Source: Planococcus sp. PAMC 21323
GTDB lineage: Bacteria > Bacillota > Bacilli > Bacillales_A > Planococcaceae
Length of the DNA: 64,000 nucleotides
Reading direction: 5' to 3'
Assembly: GCF_000785555.1 (NCBI RefSeq)
Contig: NZ_CP009129.1
Span: 2,790,001-2,854,000 of the forward strand
The notes beneath the pieces are model-generated. The model was not told the origin of the DNA. It saw only the letters and a program-made list of their open reading frames with translations, and ran no database searches. Position 1 is the stretch's first letter, and each line of letters starts with the position of its first letter. The position numbers and the translations under genes are program-made. This document shows positions 1 through 9,680 of the stretch, in pieces.

Positions 1-263
1 ATCATATCTTGCTGAGCATCTATTGCCGTTTTCACTTTTTCCACTGCTTTGTTGACTGTCGGTTTTACTTTATCAACCATGCCACCAGATTGTTCGTTTA
101 AACGATCAAGCCCTTTTTTAATACTTGCTTTTACTTCCTCTTTATTAACTTGAGAAGTTCTGCCTGTCATCGTTTTTTGTTGAGTCATTGCCGCGCCAAT
201 TACAGCACCAAGACCGATTAAGACAAGCTTACCAAATAGGCCACCTGATGAATTTCTAGCCAT
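1..263 (-). CDS. YtxH-like protein, 3' part cut by window edge
   Basis: An open frame starts at ATG 263-261 and runs off the left edge without a stop (87 codons visible). A GGAGTG ribosome binding site sits 6-7 bases before the ATG. The product begins with a polar stretch, then one glycine/alanine-rich hydrophobic segment (about residues 9-26, LFGKLVLIGLGAVIGAAMTQ), then a Lys/Glu/Val-rich helical region with recurring K-V-K motifs. This layout is typical of YtxH/gas-vesicle-like membrane-anchored coiled-coil proteins of Bacillales, which are often stress induced. No enzymatic motif is visible. A second YtxH-type protein is at 23138-23998. The family call rests on composition and layout, so the function stays open. 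Confidence 0.6.
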   Translation of the reverse strand, partial: MARNSSGGLFGKLVLIGLGAVIGAAMTQQKTMTGRTSQVNKEEVKASIKKGLDRLNEQSGGMVDKVKPTVNKAVEKVKTAIDAQQDM

Positions 264-366
264 ATAAATCACTCCATTCTTAAAGTAGTTAAACTATTTT
301 TATAAAGTATTGACTAATTTTTTTGTTTCTAAACATTTAAGTAAATAATGATACCTAAAAATAATT

Positions 367-411
367 TTCAAAAAAACTGCGACAACTTCTGATTCAAGGT
401 TGTCGCAGTTT
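367..411 (-). terminator. Intrinsic terminator after gltD
   Basis: A perfect 13-bp stem (374-386 with 399-411, arms AAACTGCGACAAC) with a 12-base loop is followed on the minus strand by a run of seven T. It lies just past the gltD stop codon and closes the gltB-gltD transcript. Confidence 0.9.
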
Positions 412-430
412 AAAAATGATTCTTTTTTAT

Positions 431-1918
431 TTACGGTAATACGGTAGTGCCCATTAAGAAACGATCGCATTCACGCGCTGCTTCACGACCTTCGTTTATC
501 GCCCAAACGATTAAACTTTGACCACGACGCACATCACCTGCTGCAAAAATACCTTCTACACTTGTATTGTATTTGCCATACTCTGCTTTTGCTCTTGAAT
601 TCGTCTCTGTTTCAATTTCCAATTGCTGTAGTAGGTCCTGTTCTGGTCCACTAAAGCCAATGGCGATTAACACTAAGTCAGCTTTCCAGACTTTTTCAGT
701 CCCTGGAATTTCTTCACGAATTCGATTGCCTTGCTCGTCTATTTTCAATTTCACATTGACTGTATGCACTTCTTTTAATTCACCTTGTTCATTGCCGACA
801 AACTTCTTGGTCATAACAGCATATGCACGCGGATCTTCTCCAAAAGTTGCAGCTGCTTCTTTATGACCGTATTCGATACGATGAACTTTTGGATATTGCG
901 GCCACGGATTGCCTTTTTCATCACGAATTGCACCTTTTTTATCGTATACATCAAACTGAACAAGGCTCTTACACTCATGACGCACTGATGTCGCTAAACA
1001 ATCTGTACCTGTATCTCCGCCTCCGATAACGATGACGTTTTTGTCTTTTGCGGAAATATATTCACCATCTTCAAAGTTCGAATCTAGCAAACTTTTTGTA
1101 CTAGCATGTAAAAAGTCCATCGCAAAGTGAACACCCTTTAGTTCGCGACCTTCTATATCAATATTTCGGTGCACAGTTGATCCTGTACACATGATTACCG
1201 CATCAAAATCTGCTTTTAGTTTTGAAGAAGGATAATTTTTCCCTACTTCTACACTTGTAATGAACGTAATGCCTTCTTGCTCAAGAATGTTCACTCGTCT
1301 GGTCACCATATCATATGGCAGTTTCATTTCTGGAATTCCATAGGTCAATAAGCCACCAACACGATCGCTTTTTTCAAAGACCGTTACGAGATGACCTGCT
1401 TTGTTTAACTGCGCTGCAGCAGCGAGACCTGCTGGCCCAGAACCAATAACCGCTACTTTTTTACCAGTTCGTGTTTTAGGTGGTTCTGGCACTACCCAAC
1501 CTTCTGCAAATCCACGCTCAATGATCGAACGCTCTACTGTACGAATCGCTACAGGTGGTTCGTTAATGCCTAAAACACAGGCCCCTTCGCAAGGTGCCGG
1601 ACAAGCTACTCCGGTAAACTCTGGGAAATTATTTTTTAAGTGCTCTCGGTGCAATGCTTCTTTCCATTGGTCACGGTAGACAAGATCGTTCCACTCCGGA
1701 ATTAGGTGGTTTACAGGGCACCCTGTCGTTACATTTTCAAGTTCCATTCCTGTATGACAGGTTGGCACTCCACAATCCATACAACGTGCACCTTGCTTAG
1801 CAACTTCTTCATTTGTTAAAGGGATGGTGTAGTCGTTCCAGTCTTTTGTCCGTTCAGCCGGTAGTCGCTCTTTGACCGTTTGCCTGTCGTATTCCATAAA
1901 TCCTGTTGGTTTCCCCAT
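431..1918 (-). CDS. gltD: Glutamate synthase [NADPH] small subunit
   Basis: This is the small subunit of glutamate synthase, which takes electrons from NADPH through FAD and Fe-S centres and hands them to GltB for making glutamate from glutamine and 2-oxoglutarate. The N-terminal cysteine clusters are visible (C46, C49, C54, C67 and C106, C110, C114), followed by an FAD-binding GSGPAGL near residue 159 and a second dinucleotide site GGGDTGTD near 295. The length of 495 residues is normal. The start at ATG 1918 is chosen because AGGAGGGAA lies directly before it; the frame is open further upstream, but that extension does not look coding. It lies 107 bases downstream of gltB, in the same operon. 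Confidence 0.95.
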   Translation of the reverse strand: MGKPTGFMEYDRQTVKERLPAERTKDWNDYTIPLTNEEVAKQGARCMDCGVPTCHTGMELENVTTGCPVNHLIPEWNDLVYRDQWKEALHREHLKNNFPEFTGVACPAPCEGACVLGINEPPVAIRTVERSIIERGFAEGWVVPEPPKTRTGKKVAVIGSGPAGLAAAAQLNKAGHLVTVFEKSDRVGGLLTYGIPEMKLPYDMVTRRVNILEQEGITFITSVEVGKNYPSSKLKADFDAVIMCTGSTVHRNIDIEGRELKGVHFAMDFLHASTKSLLDSNFEDGEYISAKDKNVIVIGGGDTGTDCLATSVRHECKSLVQFDVYDKKGAIRDEKGNPWPQYPKVHRIEYGHKEAAATFGEDPRAYAVMTKKFVGNEQGELKEVHTVNVKLKIDEQGNRIREEIPGTEKVWKADLVLIAIGFSGPEQDLLQQLEIETETNSRAKAEYGKYNTSVEGIFAAGDVRRGQSLIVWAINEGREAARECDRFLMGTTVLP

Positions 1919-2025
1919 AGTTTCCCTCCTATACACATTACTTGATCTATTCTTCAGCGTTAGAGATAAAATTGAACGTAAATTTTTTAAGTTGCACGCT
2001 TTCTGCAAGAGGCACTAGAGCAAGC

Positions 2026-5000
2026 TTATTTGCCTGCTCCAGCCATTTTACTTTCCTCAAATGCAGCCATTTCAGCTTCGTCTCTTGTCATCCCACCGCT
2101 CTGCAGTTTATCAATTCGTTCATTAATCTGAAGATAAGCTTTTGGAATAACACGGACAAATTTAGCGGAATAGATGTCCCAATTCTTCAATAAGCGTGTT
2201 CCATTACGACTGCTTGTATAATGCACATGCTTTTTAATCATTTCACGTAATTCTTCGATTTCGGCTGGATCCGCAAGTGGTTGTAGATGAACCATCTCTG
2301 CGTTGCAACGCTCGCTAAATGTGCCTTCTTCATCAAGGACATATGCAATGCCTCCTGACATACCTGCCGCAAAGTTCTTGCCGGTTTGCCCAAGAATTGC
2401 GACTCGACCGCCAGTCATATATTCACAACCATGGTCACCAACACCTTCGACAACAATGTTTGCTCCACTGTTTCTGACCGCAAAACGTTCCCCAGCAACA
2501 CCATAAATATAAGCTTCACCGGCTGATGCTCCGTAAAACGAGACATTTCCGATGATAATGTTTTTCTCAGGAATAAATGTTGAATCTAGCGCTGGATAAA
2601 CCAATATTTTACCGCCCGACAATCCTTTTCCAACAAAGTCATTGGCATCTCCGATTAAATTCATCGTCATCCCTTTTGGAATAAACGCTCCGAAACTTTG
2701 TCCGGCTGATCCTTGGAAGTTCAAGTTGACGGTATCTTCTGGCAATCCTTCCGCACCGTAACGTTTGGAAATAGCGCTACCGACAATCGTTCCTGTTGCT
2801 CTATGAATATTACGAATGGCTGTAGCCACTTCTACACGTTCACCTGTTTCAATGGCTTTTTTGCATCGTGGCAATAATTCCTGATAATCCAAAGTTTGTT
2901 CTAATTCATGATTTTGCTTAATGGTTGCATAACGTCCCACTTTTGCAGGTAGATCGGGTTGATACAACAAGGCTGTTAAATCGATGCCGCCTGCTTTCCA
3001 ATGATCGATTGCCTGGTTTGCTTCAATAACGTCAGTTCGACCAATCATTTCATTGATTGTACGGAATCCGAGTTCAGCCATTAGTTCACGCGCTTCACGT
3101 GCGATAAAACGCATAAAGTTAACGACATGTTCTGGATCTCCGCCATATTTTTCGCGTAGCTCTGGATTTTGAGTTGCAATACCAACAGGACATGTATCTA
3201 AATGACATACACGCATCATTACGCAACCAAGCACGACAAGAGGTGCTGTTGAAAATCCGAATTCTTCAGCTCCAAGTAGGGCTGCTGTCACGACGTCGCG
3301 ACCGGTCATCATTTTGCCGTCTGTTTCGACAACAATTCGATCCCGAAGACCGTTTAAAAGAAGTGTTTGATGCGTCTCAGCTAAACCAATTTCCCACGGC
3401 AATCCTGTGTGCTTCAAGCTTGTTTTTGGTGCTGCTCCAGTTCCGCCGTCATAACCACTGATTAATACGACATCCGCACGCCCCTTTGCAACACCCGCTG
3501 CAATCGTTCCAACGCCTACAGCCGATACCAATTTAACGCTTATGCGTGCCGATGGATTGGCATTTTTTAAATTAAAAATCAGTTCCGCTAAATCTTCAAT
3601 AGAATAAATATCATGATGCGGTGGTGGTGAAATTAATTCCACGCCTGGAGTAGAACCACGAACTTCTGCAATCCATGGATATACTTTCTTGCCTGGTAAG
3701 TGTCCGCCTTCTCCTGGCTTAGCTCCTTGCGCTACTTTAATTTGAATCTCATCCGCATTCACTAAATAATGGCTTGTTACACCAAAACGACCTGAAGCGA
3801 CTTGTTTAATCGCACTACGGCGGTTATCTCCATTTTCATCAGGGATAAAACGAGAAGTTTCTTCCCCGCCTTCTCCTGAATTACTTCTTCCACCAATACG
3901 GTTCATGGCAACAGCTAGAGCTTCGTGCGCTTCTTTACTAATAGAACCATATGACATCGCACCTGTTTTAAAGCGCGCACAAATTTCGTCAACCGTTTCT
4001 ACTTCATCAATCGGGACTGGCGTTCGTTTCTTAAAGGACATTAAGCCACGTAATGATTGAAGGTTCGCTTTTTCATCCGTTAGTAAATTCGTATATTTCT
4101 TAAAGACATCGTAGTTATTTGTCCGACATGCATGTTGCAATGTATGAATTGTTTTCGGATTGTATTGATGATTTTCTCCATTTTCACGGTATTGGAATTC
4201 ATCACCTGATTCTAGTGCTTGATTGTCTCCTTGAGCTACAGGATATGCTGTTGCATGTCTCATGAGAACTTCTTGCGCAATGATATCAAGGCCAATTCCG
4301 CCCAGACGCGAAGAAGTACGTGTAAAGTATTTATCGATAACGTTCATATGAATACCGACAGCTTCAAAAATTTGAGCACCGCGGTAACTTTGAATCGTTG
4401 AAATACCCATTTTGGACAATACTTTAATGATGCCATCTGTAACAGCTTTAACATAAGTCGTTTCTGCTTCTTCAAAGCTTACATTTGGAATATCACCGAT
4501 ATCGATTAGGTTTTCAATCGTATCAAAAGCCAAGTAAGGATTGATACCTTCTGCACCATACCCCAGAAGAGCCGCAAAATGATGCACTTCACGAGGTTCT
4601 GCAGATTCGAGCAATATGCTCATTTGAATGCGCGTTTCTTGGCGAATCAAATAATGATGCAAACCTGACACAGCTAAAAGCGCAGGAATTGCCGCGTACT
4701 CTTCATTTACACCTCGATCAGACAAAATTAGTAGTTTGGCTCCATCTTTAATGGCTTGGTCTGCCTCAGCAAAAACTGCGTCCAACCTTTTTTCCATGGC
4801 TGCTGTACCTTCATCTTTTTTGAATAAAATTGATATCGTAGCAGGTTTGAAAACAGGAAGATCTTGCTGACGTAATTTTTCCAGTTCTGCATTTGTTAAA
4901 ATTGGTGTTTCTAATCGAATGTGGCGCGCACTTTCCGGAGTTGGTTGCACCAAATTCGCTTCTGCTCCAATTGTGGTCCGCGCAGCTGTAATAATATGTT

Positions 5001-6612
5001 CACGGATCGCATCGATCGGTGGATTTGTTACTTGTGCAAATAATTGTTTAAAGTAGTTATAGAGAAGTTGTGGCTTTTTCGATAAAACAGCTAAAGGTGA
5101 ATCATAGCCCATAGAACCAACAGGATCTTTTCCTTCAGTCGCTAACGGTTTTATGATTTTTTGAACTTCTTCCATTGTATAACCAAATGCTAACTGCCTT
5201 TTGATCAACGGTTCTGCATTAGTTGATTTAGATGGCATTACCGGCTCTGGAAAATCATCCATATCAAACATATTTTTATCGATAAAATCTTTATAAGGCA
5301 ATTCTCCTGCTATTTGAAGTTTAATTTCTTCATCTGGAATAATCTTTCCTTCTTCTAAATCGACTAATAGCATCTTACCTGGACGTAAGCGATCTTTGTA
5401 AATAATGTCATCCGCAAAAATATCCAATGCGCCGACTTCTGAACCCATGACAATCATGCCGCTTTTCGTCACATAATAACGAGCAGGTCGAAGGCCGTTT
5501 CGATCAAGGCAAGCTGCAATTTGTTTCCCATCTGTAAAGACGAGTGCAGCGGGACCATCCCATGGCTCCATTAAAGTACTGTGGTACTCATAAAAGTCCC
5601 TTTTTTCTTTTTTTATCGTGTGATCGTTAACCCATGGTTCTGGTACCATCATCATTGCTGTATGCGCAAGAGATCTTCCAGATAAATGCAAAAATTCAAA
5701 ACAGTTATCAAACATTGAAGAGTCACTGCCTGTTTCATCAATTACAGGTAAAACCTTTTTAAGGTCATCTTTATTAAATGCCGGTGATTCACACAGTACT
5801 TGACGGGCACGCATCCAGTTGACGTTTCCTCTCAATGTGTTGAATTCACCATTGTGGATGGAGTAACGATTAGGGTGCGAACGCTGCCAACTTGGGAAGG
5901 TGTTCGTACTAAAACGAGAGTGGACGAGAGCTAACGCTGATTTGAATTCAGGGTGGTTGAGGTCTATATAAAATGAATCTAGTTGTTCTGGGATAAGCAT
6001 ACCTTTATAAACAATCGTTCCTGCCGAAAGACTGCTGAAATATACATCTTTAAAATCTTCTTTGCCAAGCATAGCCTGCTCGATTCGTTTACGAATAATA
6101 TAAAGTCGACGCTCGAGGTCAATTCGGTTTTCCAAGCCATGCGCGGCTCCGATAAACACTTGTCGAATAACCGGCTTCGTTTTTGATGCCACTTTTCCAA
6201 CAAACGAATCATTGACGGGTACTGGTCGCCATCCGAGACAAATTTGTCCTTCTTCTTGAATAATTTGATGAATCATTTCTTTTGTTTTCATACGTAAATC
6301 ATAGTCTTGCGGCATAAAGAGCATACCAATGCCGTACTTACCTTCTTCTGGCAATGTAATTCCTTCTTTTTCACATTGCTTTAAGAAAAAGCGATGTGGA
6401 ATTTGAGTTAAAATTCCAGCGCCATCTCCAGTGCTCGTATCTGAGGATTGTCCGCCGCGATGCTCAAGATTACACAATATATTAATCGCATTTTGTACGA
6501 TTGCATGTGATTTTTCTCCATTTATGTTGGCGATCATCCCGATTCCGCATGCCTCATGCTCTTGATCTGGATGATAAAGCCCTTGTGGAATTGGGTATTC
6601 TTTTTTACTCAT
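2026..6612 (-). CDS. gltB: Glutamate synthase large subunit
   Basis: This is the large subunit of glutamate synthase (named gltA in B. subtilis), 1528 residues. It carries a class II glutaminase domain whose nucleophile should be Cys22 (EACGIG) after propeptide cleavage, a central domain, an FMN domain with GAKPGEGGHLPGKKV, the 3Fe-4S cysteines in CVMMRVCHLDTCPVG, and the C-terminal beta-helix domain. It channels ammonia from glutamine onto 2-oxoglutarate. The start at ATG 6612 follows GAAGGAGGCGG; an in-frame extension to 6666 overlaps the promoter and is rejected. No gltC is next to it, unlike B. subtilis. Confidence 0.96.
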   Translation of the reverse strand: MSKKEYPIPQGLYHPDQEHEACGIGMIANINGEKSHAIVQNAINILCNLEHRGGQSSDTSTGDGAGILTQIPHRFFLKQCEKEGITLPEEGKYGIGMLFMPQDYDLRMKTKEMIHQIIQEEGQICLGWRPVPVNDSFVGKVASKTKPVIRQVFIGAAHGLENRIDLERRLYIIRKRIEQAMLGKEDFKDVYFSSLSAGTIVYKGMLIPEQLDSFYIDLNHPEFKSALALVHSRFSTNTFPSWQRSHPNRYSIHNGEFNTLRGNVNWMRARQVLCESPAFNKDDLKKVLPVIDETGSDSSMFDNCFEFLHLSGRSLAHTAMMMVPEPWVNDHTIKKEKRDFYEYHSTLMEPWDGPAALVFTDGKQIAACLDRNGLRPARYYVTKSGMIVMGSEVGALDIFADDIIYKDRLRPGKMLLVDLEEGKIIPDEEIKLQIAGELPYKDFIDKNMFDMDDFPEPVMPSKSTNAEPLIKRQLAFGYTMEEVQKIIKPLATEGKDPVGSMGYDSPLAVLSKKPQLLYNYFKQLFAQVTNPPIDAIREHIITAARTTIGAEANLVQPTPESARHIRLETPILTNAELEKLRQQDLPVFKPATISILFKKDEGTAAMEKRLDAVFAEADQAIKDGAKLLILSDRGVNEEYAAIPALLAVSGLHHYLIRQETRIQMSILLESAEPREVHHFAALLGYGAEGINPYLAFDTIENLIDIGDIPNVSFEEAETTYVKAVTDGIIKVLSKMGISTIQSYRGAQIFEAVGIHMNVIDKYFTRTSSRLGGIGLDIIAQEVLMRHATAYPVAQGDNQALESGDEFQYRENGENHQYNPKTIHTLQHACRTNNYDVFKKYTNLLTDEKANLQSLRGLMSFKKRTPVPIDEVETVDEICARFKTGAMSYGSISKEAHEALAVAMNRIGGRSNSGEGGEETSRFIPDENGDNRRSAIKQVASGRFGVTSHYLVNADEIQIKVAQGAKPGEGGHLPGKKVYPWIAEVRGSTPGVELISPPPHHDIYSIEDLAELIFNLKNANPSARISVKLVSAVGVGTIAAGVAKGRADVVLISGYDGGTGAAPKTSLKHTGLPWEIGLAETHQTLLLNGLRDRIVVETDGKMMTGRDVVTAALLGAEEFGFSTAPLVVLGCVMMRVCHLDTCPVGIATQNPELREKYGGDPEHVVNFMRFIAREARELMAELGFRTINEMIGRTDVIEANQAIDHWKAGGIDLTALLYQPDLPAKVGRYATIKQNHELEQTLDYQELLPRCKKAIETGERVEVATAIRNIHRATGTIVGSAISKRYGAEGLPEDTVNLNFQGSAGQSFGAFIPKGMTMNLIGDANDFVGKGLSGGKILVYPALDSTFIPEKNIIIGNVSFYGASAGEAYIYGVAGERFAVRNSGANIVVEGVGDHGCEYMTGGRVAILGQTGKNFAAGMSGGIAYVLDEEGTFSERCNAEMVHLQPLADPAEIEELREMIKKHVHYTSSRNGTRLLKNWDIYSAKFVRVIPKAYLQINERIDKLQSGGMTRDEAEMAAFEESKMAGAGK

Positions 6613-6656
6613 CAAACCGCCTCCTTCATAACACTCATGTGTCATAATATTTTGAT

Positions 6657-6686
6657 AGTATATCATAAGTCTGAATATATATACAA
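6657..6686 (-). promoter_or_regulatory. Sigma-A-type promoter of gltB
   Basis: On the minus strand, TTGTAT (6686-6681) and TATACT (6662-6657) are separated by 18 bases, and the gltB start codon is about 45 bases downstream. The elements were read by eye. Confidence 0.6.
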
Positions 6687-6738
6687 TTCCCTAAAGTAAA
6701 AAAATACTAATAATAGTGCCGAATCCTTAACATATCAA

Positions 6739-6752
6739 TGAAAACGTTTCCA
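6739..6752. promoter_or_regulatory. Candidate CcpA binding site (cre)
   Basis: TGAAAACGTTTCCA on the plus strand (TGGAAACGTTTTCA on the minus strand) fits the published cre consensus WTGNAANCGNWNNCW with its flanking base. It lies about 53 bp upstream of the gltB -35 element and beyond the recQ terminator, so it should act on gltB-gltD. A site upstream of the promoter would suit activation by CcpA. Confidence 0.55.
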
Positions 6753-6826
6753 TTTCATGAATCTTAAACAGAATACTCCTATAATGAAAAAATGCATATT
6801 TATACAAGTCAGACAATTTAAAAATT

Positions 6827-6855
6827 AAAAAACCCCATTTTGTATGGGGTTTTTT
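6827..6855 (-). terminator. Intrinsic terminator after recQ
   Basis: Arms AAAAAACCCCAT (6827-6838) and ATGGGGTTTTTT (6844-6855) form a 12-bp stem with a 5-base loop and a T tract on either strand. recQ is the only gene ending here. Confidence 0.9.
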
Positions 6856-6863
6856 GCTTATAT

Positions 6864-8639
6864 TTATTCATTTTTTATAGCATCAAAAGAATGAATTGCC
6901 TGTAAAAATGCTTCTCCGTATTTTTCAAGCTTATTTGCACCTACGCCGTTTACTTTTAAAAATTCAGCTTCGTTCTTCGGTTTTCTCGCTACCATGTCTT
7001 GCAATGTTTTATCAGAAAAAATAACAAAAGGTGGAACTCCAGCACTCTCTGCTAATTTCTTGCGAATAACGCGCAATTCTTCAAATAAAGGATCGTTAGT
7101 AGCGATCTGTTTTGTTACGACAGCCCCTTTTCTTAGAACCTGTCGTTTACCTAACAATACATCTCTTCCACCATCAGGAACATAAATCGTTGGAAATGAC
7201 CCTTGTTCTACAGCTAACAATTCTTGAGAAATCATAAACTCAATTAGATTTGAAACTTCCTTCGAATTTTGGTGTTTTAAAATTCCATAAGTCGAAAGTT
7301 TATCAAAACCAAAATCCAGTATTTTTTTATTGCGCGAACCTGTCAACACTTGAGCTGTCATCACTTTGCCAAATTTCTGTCCCATGCGAATAACACATGA
7401 CAGCACCATTTGAACATCTTTCGTGACATCCAGACTTTCACGATCATCTAAGCAATTCCCGCAATGTCCACAAGGTTCCGCCGCCGTGTCTCCAAAATAA
7501 TGGATGATAAACTGTTGTAAGCAATTTTCGGTATGACAATAGTCCACCATCCCTTGCAATTTCACTAGTTCTCCTGGAATTCGACTAGGGTCTTGCGCTT
7601 GGTCGATTAAAAATCGTTGTGTTTGGACATCTTGCGACGCGTACAACACAATACATTCACTCGGCAAACCGTCTCGCCCAGCACGACCTGCTTCTTGATA
7701 ATAGCTTTCCATGTTTTTGGGGACTTGGTAGTGAATTACGAACCTTATATTGCTTTTGTCTATCCCCATTCCAAATGCATTTGTTGCTACCATAACTGTT
7801 ACTTCGTCATTTAGAAAACGTTCTTGACCACTTTTTCTTTCATGGTCCGGCATTCCTGCATGGTACTTGGCCGCCTTGATGCCTTTTTTTAGTAGCATCT
7901 CGTAAACTGAGTCTACTGTTTTGCGCGTAGCAGCGTAAATAATACCTGCTTCTTTATCGTTTTTCGCCACATATTCTTTTACGAACCGCTCGCGGTCTTG
8001 TCCACGCACAACTGAAAAGGTTAAGTTTGCCCGTTCAAAACCAGTCATCACCGTATGTTGTTCTTCGATATTCAATATTCGACAAATATCCTCTCGAACT
8101 TGGGGAGTCGCAGTAGCGGTCAAGGCCAAAACTGTTGGATTATTTGGAAACAACTCTGTCATGCGACTGATCAAGCGATAACTTGGACGGAAGTCGTGAC
8201 CCCATTGCGAAATACAATGAGCTTCATCAACTGCAATCAGCGGGACGTGTACTCCTTGTAATTCATTAAGAAACATTTCTGAATCCAATCTTTCTGGAGC
8301 AATGTAAAGCAGTTTAATGGCTCCGCGCTGAACATCGATCAAGGTCTCTCGAACTTCATCAAAACCGAGAGAACTATTTATATAAGCAGCTGGAATACCC
8401 GCTGCTAAAAGTGCATCTACTTGATCTTTCATTAATGAAATCAAAGGAGATACAACTATTGTGGTTCCTTCCATGACTAACGCCGGAATTTGGTAGCACA
8501 TCGACTTACCTCCGCCTGTCGGCATGACGCAAATCGAATTATGTCCTTCAAAAACTTGCGTAATGGCTTGCTCTTGGCCGATTCGGAATGACTCATAGCC
8601 AAAATGGGACTGTAGTAATTGCTTTGCGCTTTCCAACAA
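6864..8639 (-). CDS. recQ: ATP-dependent DNA helicase RecQ
   Basis: This is a 3'-to-5' superfamily 2 DNA helicase of 591 residues. Walker A is TGGGKS near residues 41-46, the DEAH box is near 138-141, and the RecQ zinc site is formed by cysteines in CHTENC and CGHCGNC around 370-400. A winged-helix region follows, and an HRDC domain ends the protein (about 510-591). It is expected to act in recombination and stalled-fork repair. The start is TTG 8639, placed 7 bases after AGGAGTG. The gene appears to stand alone, with its own terminator. Confidence 0.95.
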   Translation of the reverse strand: MLESAKQLLQSHFGYESFRIGQEQAITQVFEGHNSICVMPTGGGKSMCYQIPALVMEGTTIVVSPLISLMKDQVDALLAAGIPAAYINSSLGFDEVRETLIDVQRGAIKLLYIAPERLDSEMFLNELQGVHVPLIAVDEAHCISQWGHDFRPSYRLISRMTELFPNNPTVLALTATATPQVREDICRILNIEEQHTVMTGFERANLTFSVVRGQDRERFVKEYVAKNDKEAGIIYAATRKTVDSVYEMLLKKGIKAAKYHAGMPDHERKSGQERFLNDEVTVMVATNAFGMGIDKSNIRFVIHYQVPKNMESYYQEAGRAGRDGLPSECIVLYASQDVQTQRFLIDQAQDPSRIPGELVKLQGMVDYCHTENCLQQFIIHYFGDTAAEPCGHCGNCLDDRESLDVTKDVQMVLSCVIRMGQKFGKVMTAQVLTGSRNKKILDFGFDKLSTYGILKHQNSKEVSNLIEFMISQELLAVEQGSFPTIYVPDGGRDVLLGKRQVLRKGAVVTKQIATNDPLFEELRVIRKKLAESAGVPPFVIFSDKTLQDMVARKPKNEAEFLKVNGVGANKLEKYGEAFLQAIHSFDAIKNE

Positions 8640-8729
8640 AATCGAACACTCCTAATACTCGTATCGTTAAGTTAGCTTACCACATTTTTGTAACTTTTTC
8701 TGTGGCAGAATCTTGAGAAGCGCATACAA

Positions 8730-8766
8730 AAAAATGTTCACTCCTTGAAAAGGAGTGAACATTTTT
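8730..8766 (-). terminator. Intrinsic terminator after XRE regulator
   Basis: A perfect 17-bp stem (8730-8746 with 8750-8766, AAAAATGTTCACTCCTT) with a GAA loop, flanked by a run of T on the minus strand. Confidence 0.92.
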
Positions 8767-8783
8767 AGTGGTTCTATCTACTA

Positions 8784-9140
8784 TTAAGAAGTCGCTGTGC
8801 CATAGCTACCCATACGGCGTTTAACCTGAATGAATGATGCGGCCTCAGCAATCTCAGTTTGATTTAGTGGTTGATCATCTAGCATTAAATTGTAGTCATT
8901 TAAGAAACTAGTATTTTGAAGATCTACATTGATAGTCCGTTCGTCACGATCCAGCAAACTGTCGACCGAAATCTCAAAATAATCAGCAAGTCTTTCAAGA
9001 TGAACTACAGAAACTTGTTTTTTCCCACTTTCATAAGCCCAAACCGTACTTTTTGCAAAGCCGATTGCTTCTGCTAATTCTTCAGTAGATAGTCCTTTAG
9101 CTTCTCTTAAATCCTTGATTCGTTTGCTTAACTGTTTCAT
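8784..9140 (-). CDS. XRE-family transcriptional regulator
   Basis: A 118-residue DNA-binding protein. Residues about 6-62 form a classic Cro/C1 helix-turn-helix (RIKDLREAKGLSTEELAEAI and the following KSTVWAYESGKK recognition helix, then LADYFEISVDSLL). The C-terminal 55 residues are acidic and polar and could serve for oligomerisation; no known sensor domain is visible. AGGAATGTAA precedes ATG 9140. It is divergent from the peptide transporter at 9681, with a 10-bp inverted repeat between them (9241-9268), so control of itself or the transporter is possible. The target is not known. Confidence 0.88.
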   Translation of the reverse strand: MKQLSKRIKDLREAKGLSTEELAEAIGFAKSTVWAYESGKKQVSVVHLERLADYFEISVDSLLDRDERTINVDLQNTSFLNDYNLMLDDQPLNQTEIAEAASFIQVKRRMGSYGTATS

Positions 9141-9179
9141 TTACATTCCTGCTCCCTAAAAAATATTCTAACTATTTTA

Positions 9180-9208
9180 AATATACTGCACTTTGAGTTT
9201 TTTTGCAA
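9180..9208 (-). promoter_or_regulatory. Sigma-A promoter of XRE regulator
   Basis: TTGCAA (9208-9203), a 17-base spacer and TATATT (9185-9180) on the minus strand, about 40 bases before the ATG. Confidence 0.65.
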
Positions 9209-9621
9209 TAAATACATGGATATTATTTAAAAAAATTGTGAATAATTAGTGAACAACAACTAATTATTACTAAATATGGTATTTAAATAGGTTATATTAT
9301 TTACTTTTTTTAACACTATAAATAATTTTTCAAATAACAGGTAAATAGACACTTTAAAATCAGAACCTTTTTTCGGCACGAACCTAATTTTTATTTTTCT
9401 TTTACTTTTTCTGATCAATAAATAACAATGCCTTAATTTCTTCTATATAAAGGAGCAAGAAAGCCAGTTACAATTTAACAGCTAGTTTAATTAAGATTAA
9501 AGTTTACTATAAAACTTTTGTGTTCAGAATTTAATAACTATTTTGAAAAAATAATATCTTACCATTTTTAAGTCGTATTACACCTTTAAAGAAGGCTTTA
9601 GTATTGATTTTAAAATTTATT
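9209..9621. other. AT-rich intergenic region with one inverted repeat
   Basis: About 410 bp between the divergent promoters, very AT rich with no ORF that looks coding. Apart from the inverted repeat at 9241-9268 nothing recognisable was seen. Confidence 0.6.
9241..9268. promoter_or_regulatory. 10-bp inverted repeat, operator candidate
   Basis: AATAATTAGT (9241-9250), eight bases, ACTAATTATT (9259-9268): perfect arms with no T tract. It lies 33 bp upstream of the regulator's -35 element, the usual setting of an autoregulatory or divergent operator. AT richness raises the chance that it is coincidental. Confidence 0.4.
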
Positions 9622-9650
9622 TTGATTTTTTCAATTAAAAAAAGTATTAT
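9622..9650 (+). promoter_or_regulatory. Sigma-A promoter of peptide transporter
   Basis: TTGATT (9622-9627), a 17-base spacer and TATTAT (9645-9650), about 30 bases before the start codon. Confidence 0.6.
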
Positions 9651-9680
9651 GTTAGAATAAACAAAATGGAGGTTAGTATG

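Noticed and set aside
6613-6666. Upstream-extended start of gltB
   Set aside because: The extension overlaps the -10 element and ribosome binding site; ATG 6612 has the ideal AAGGAGG.
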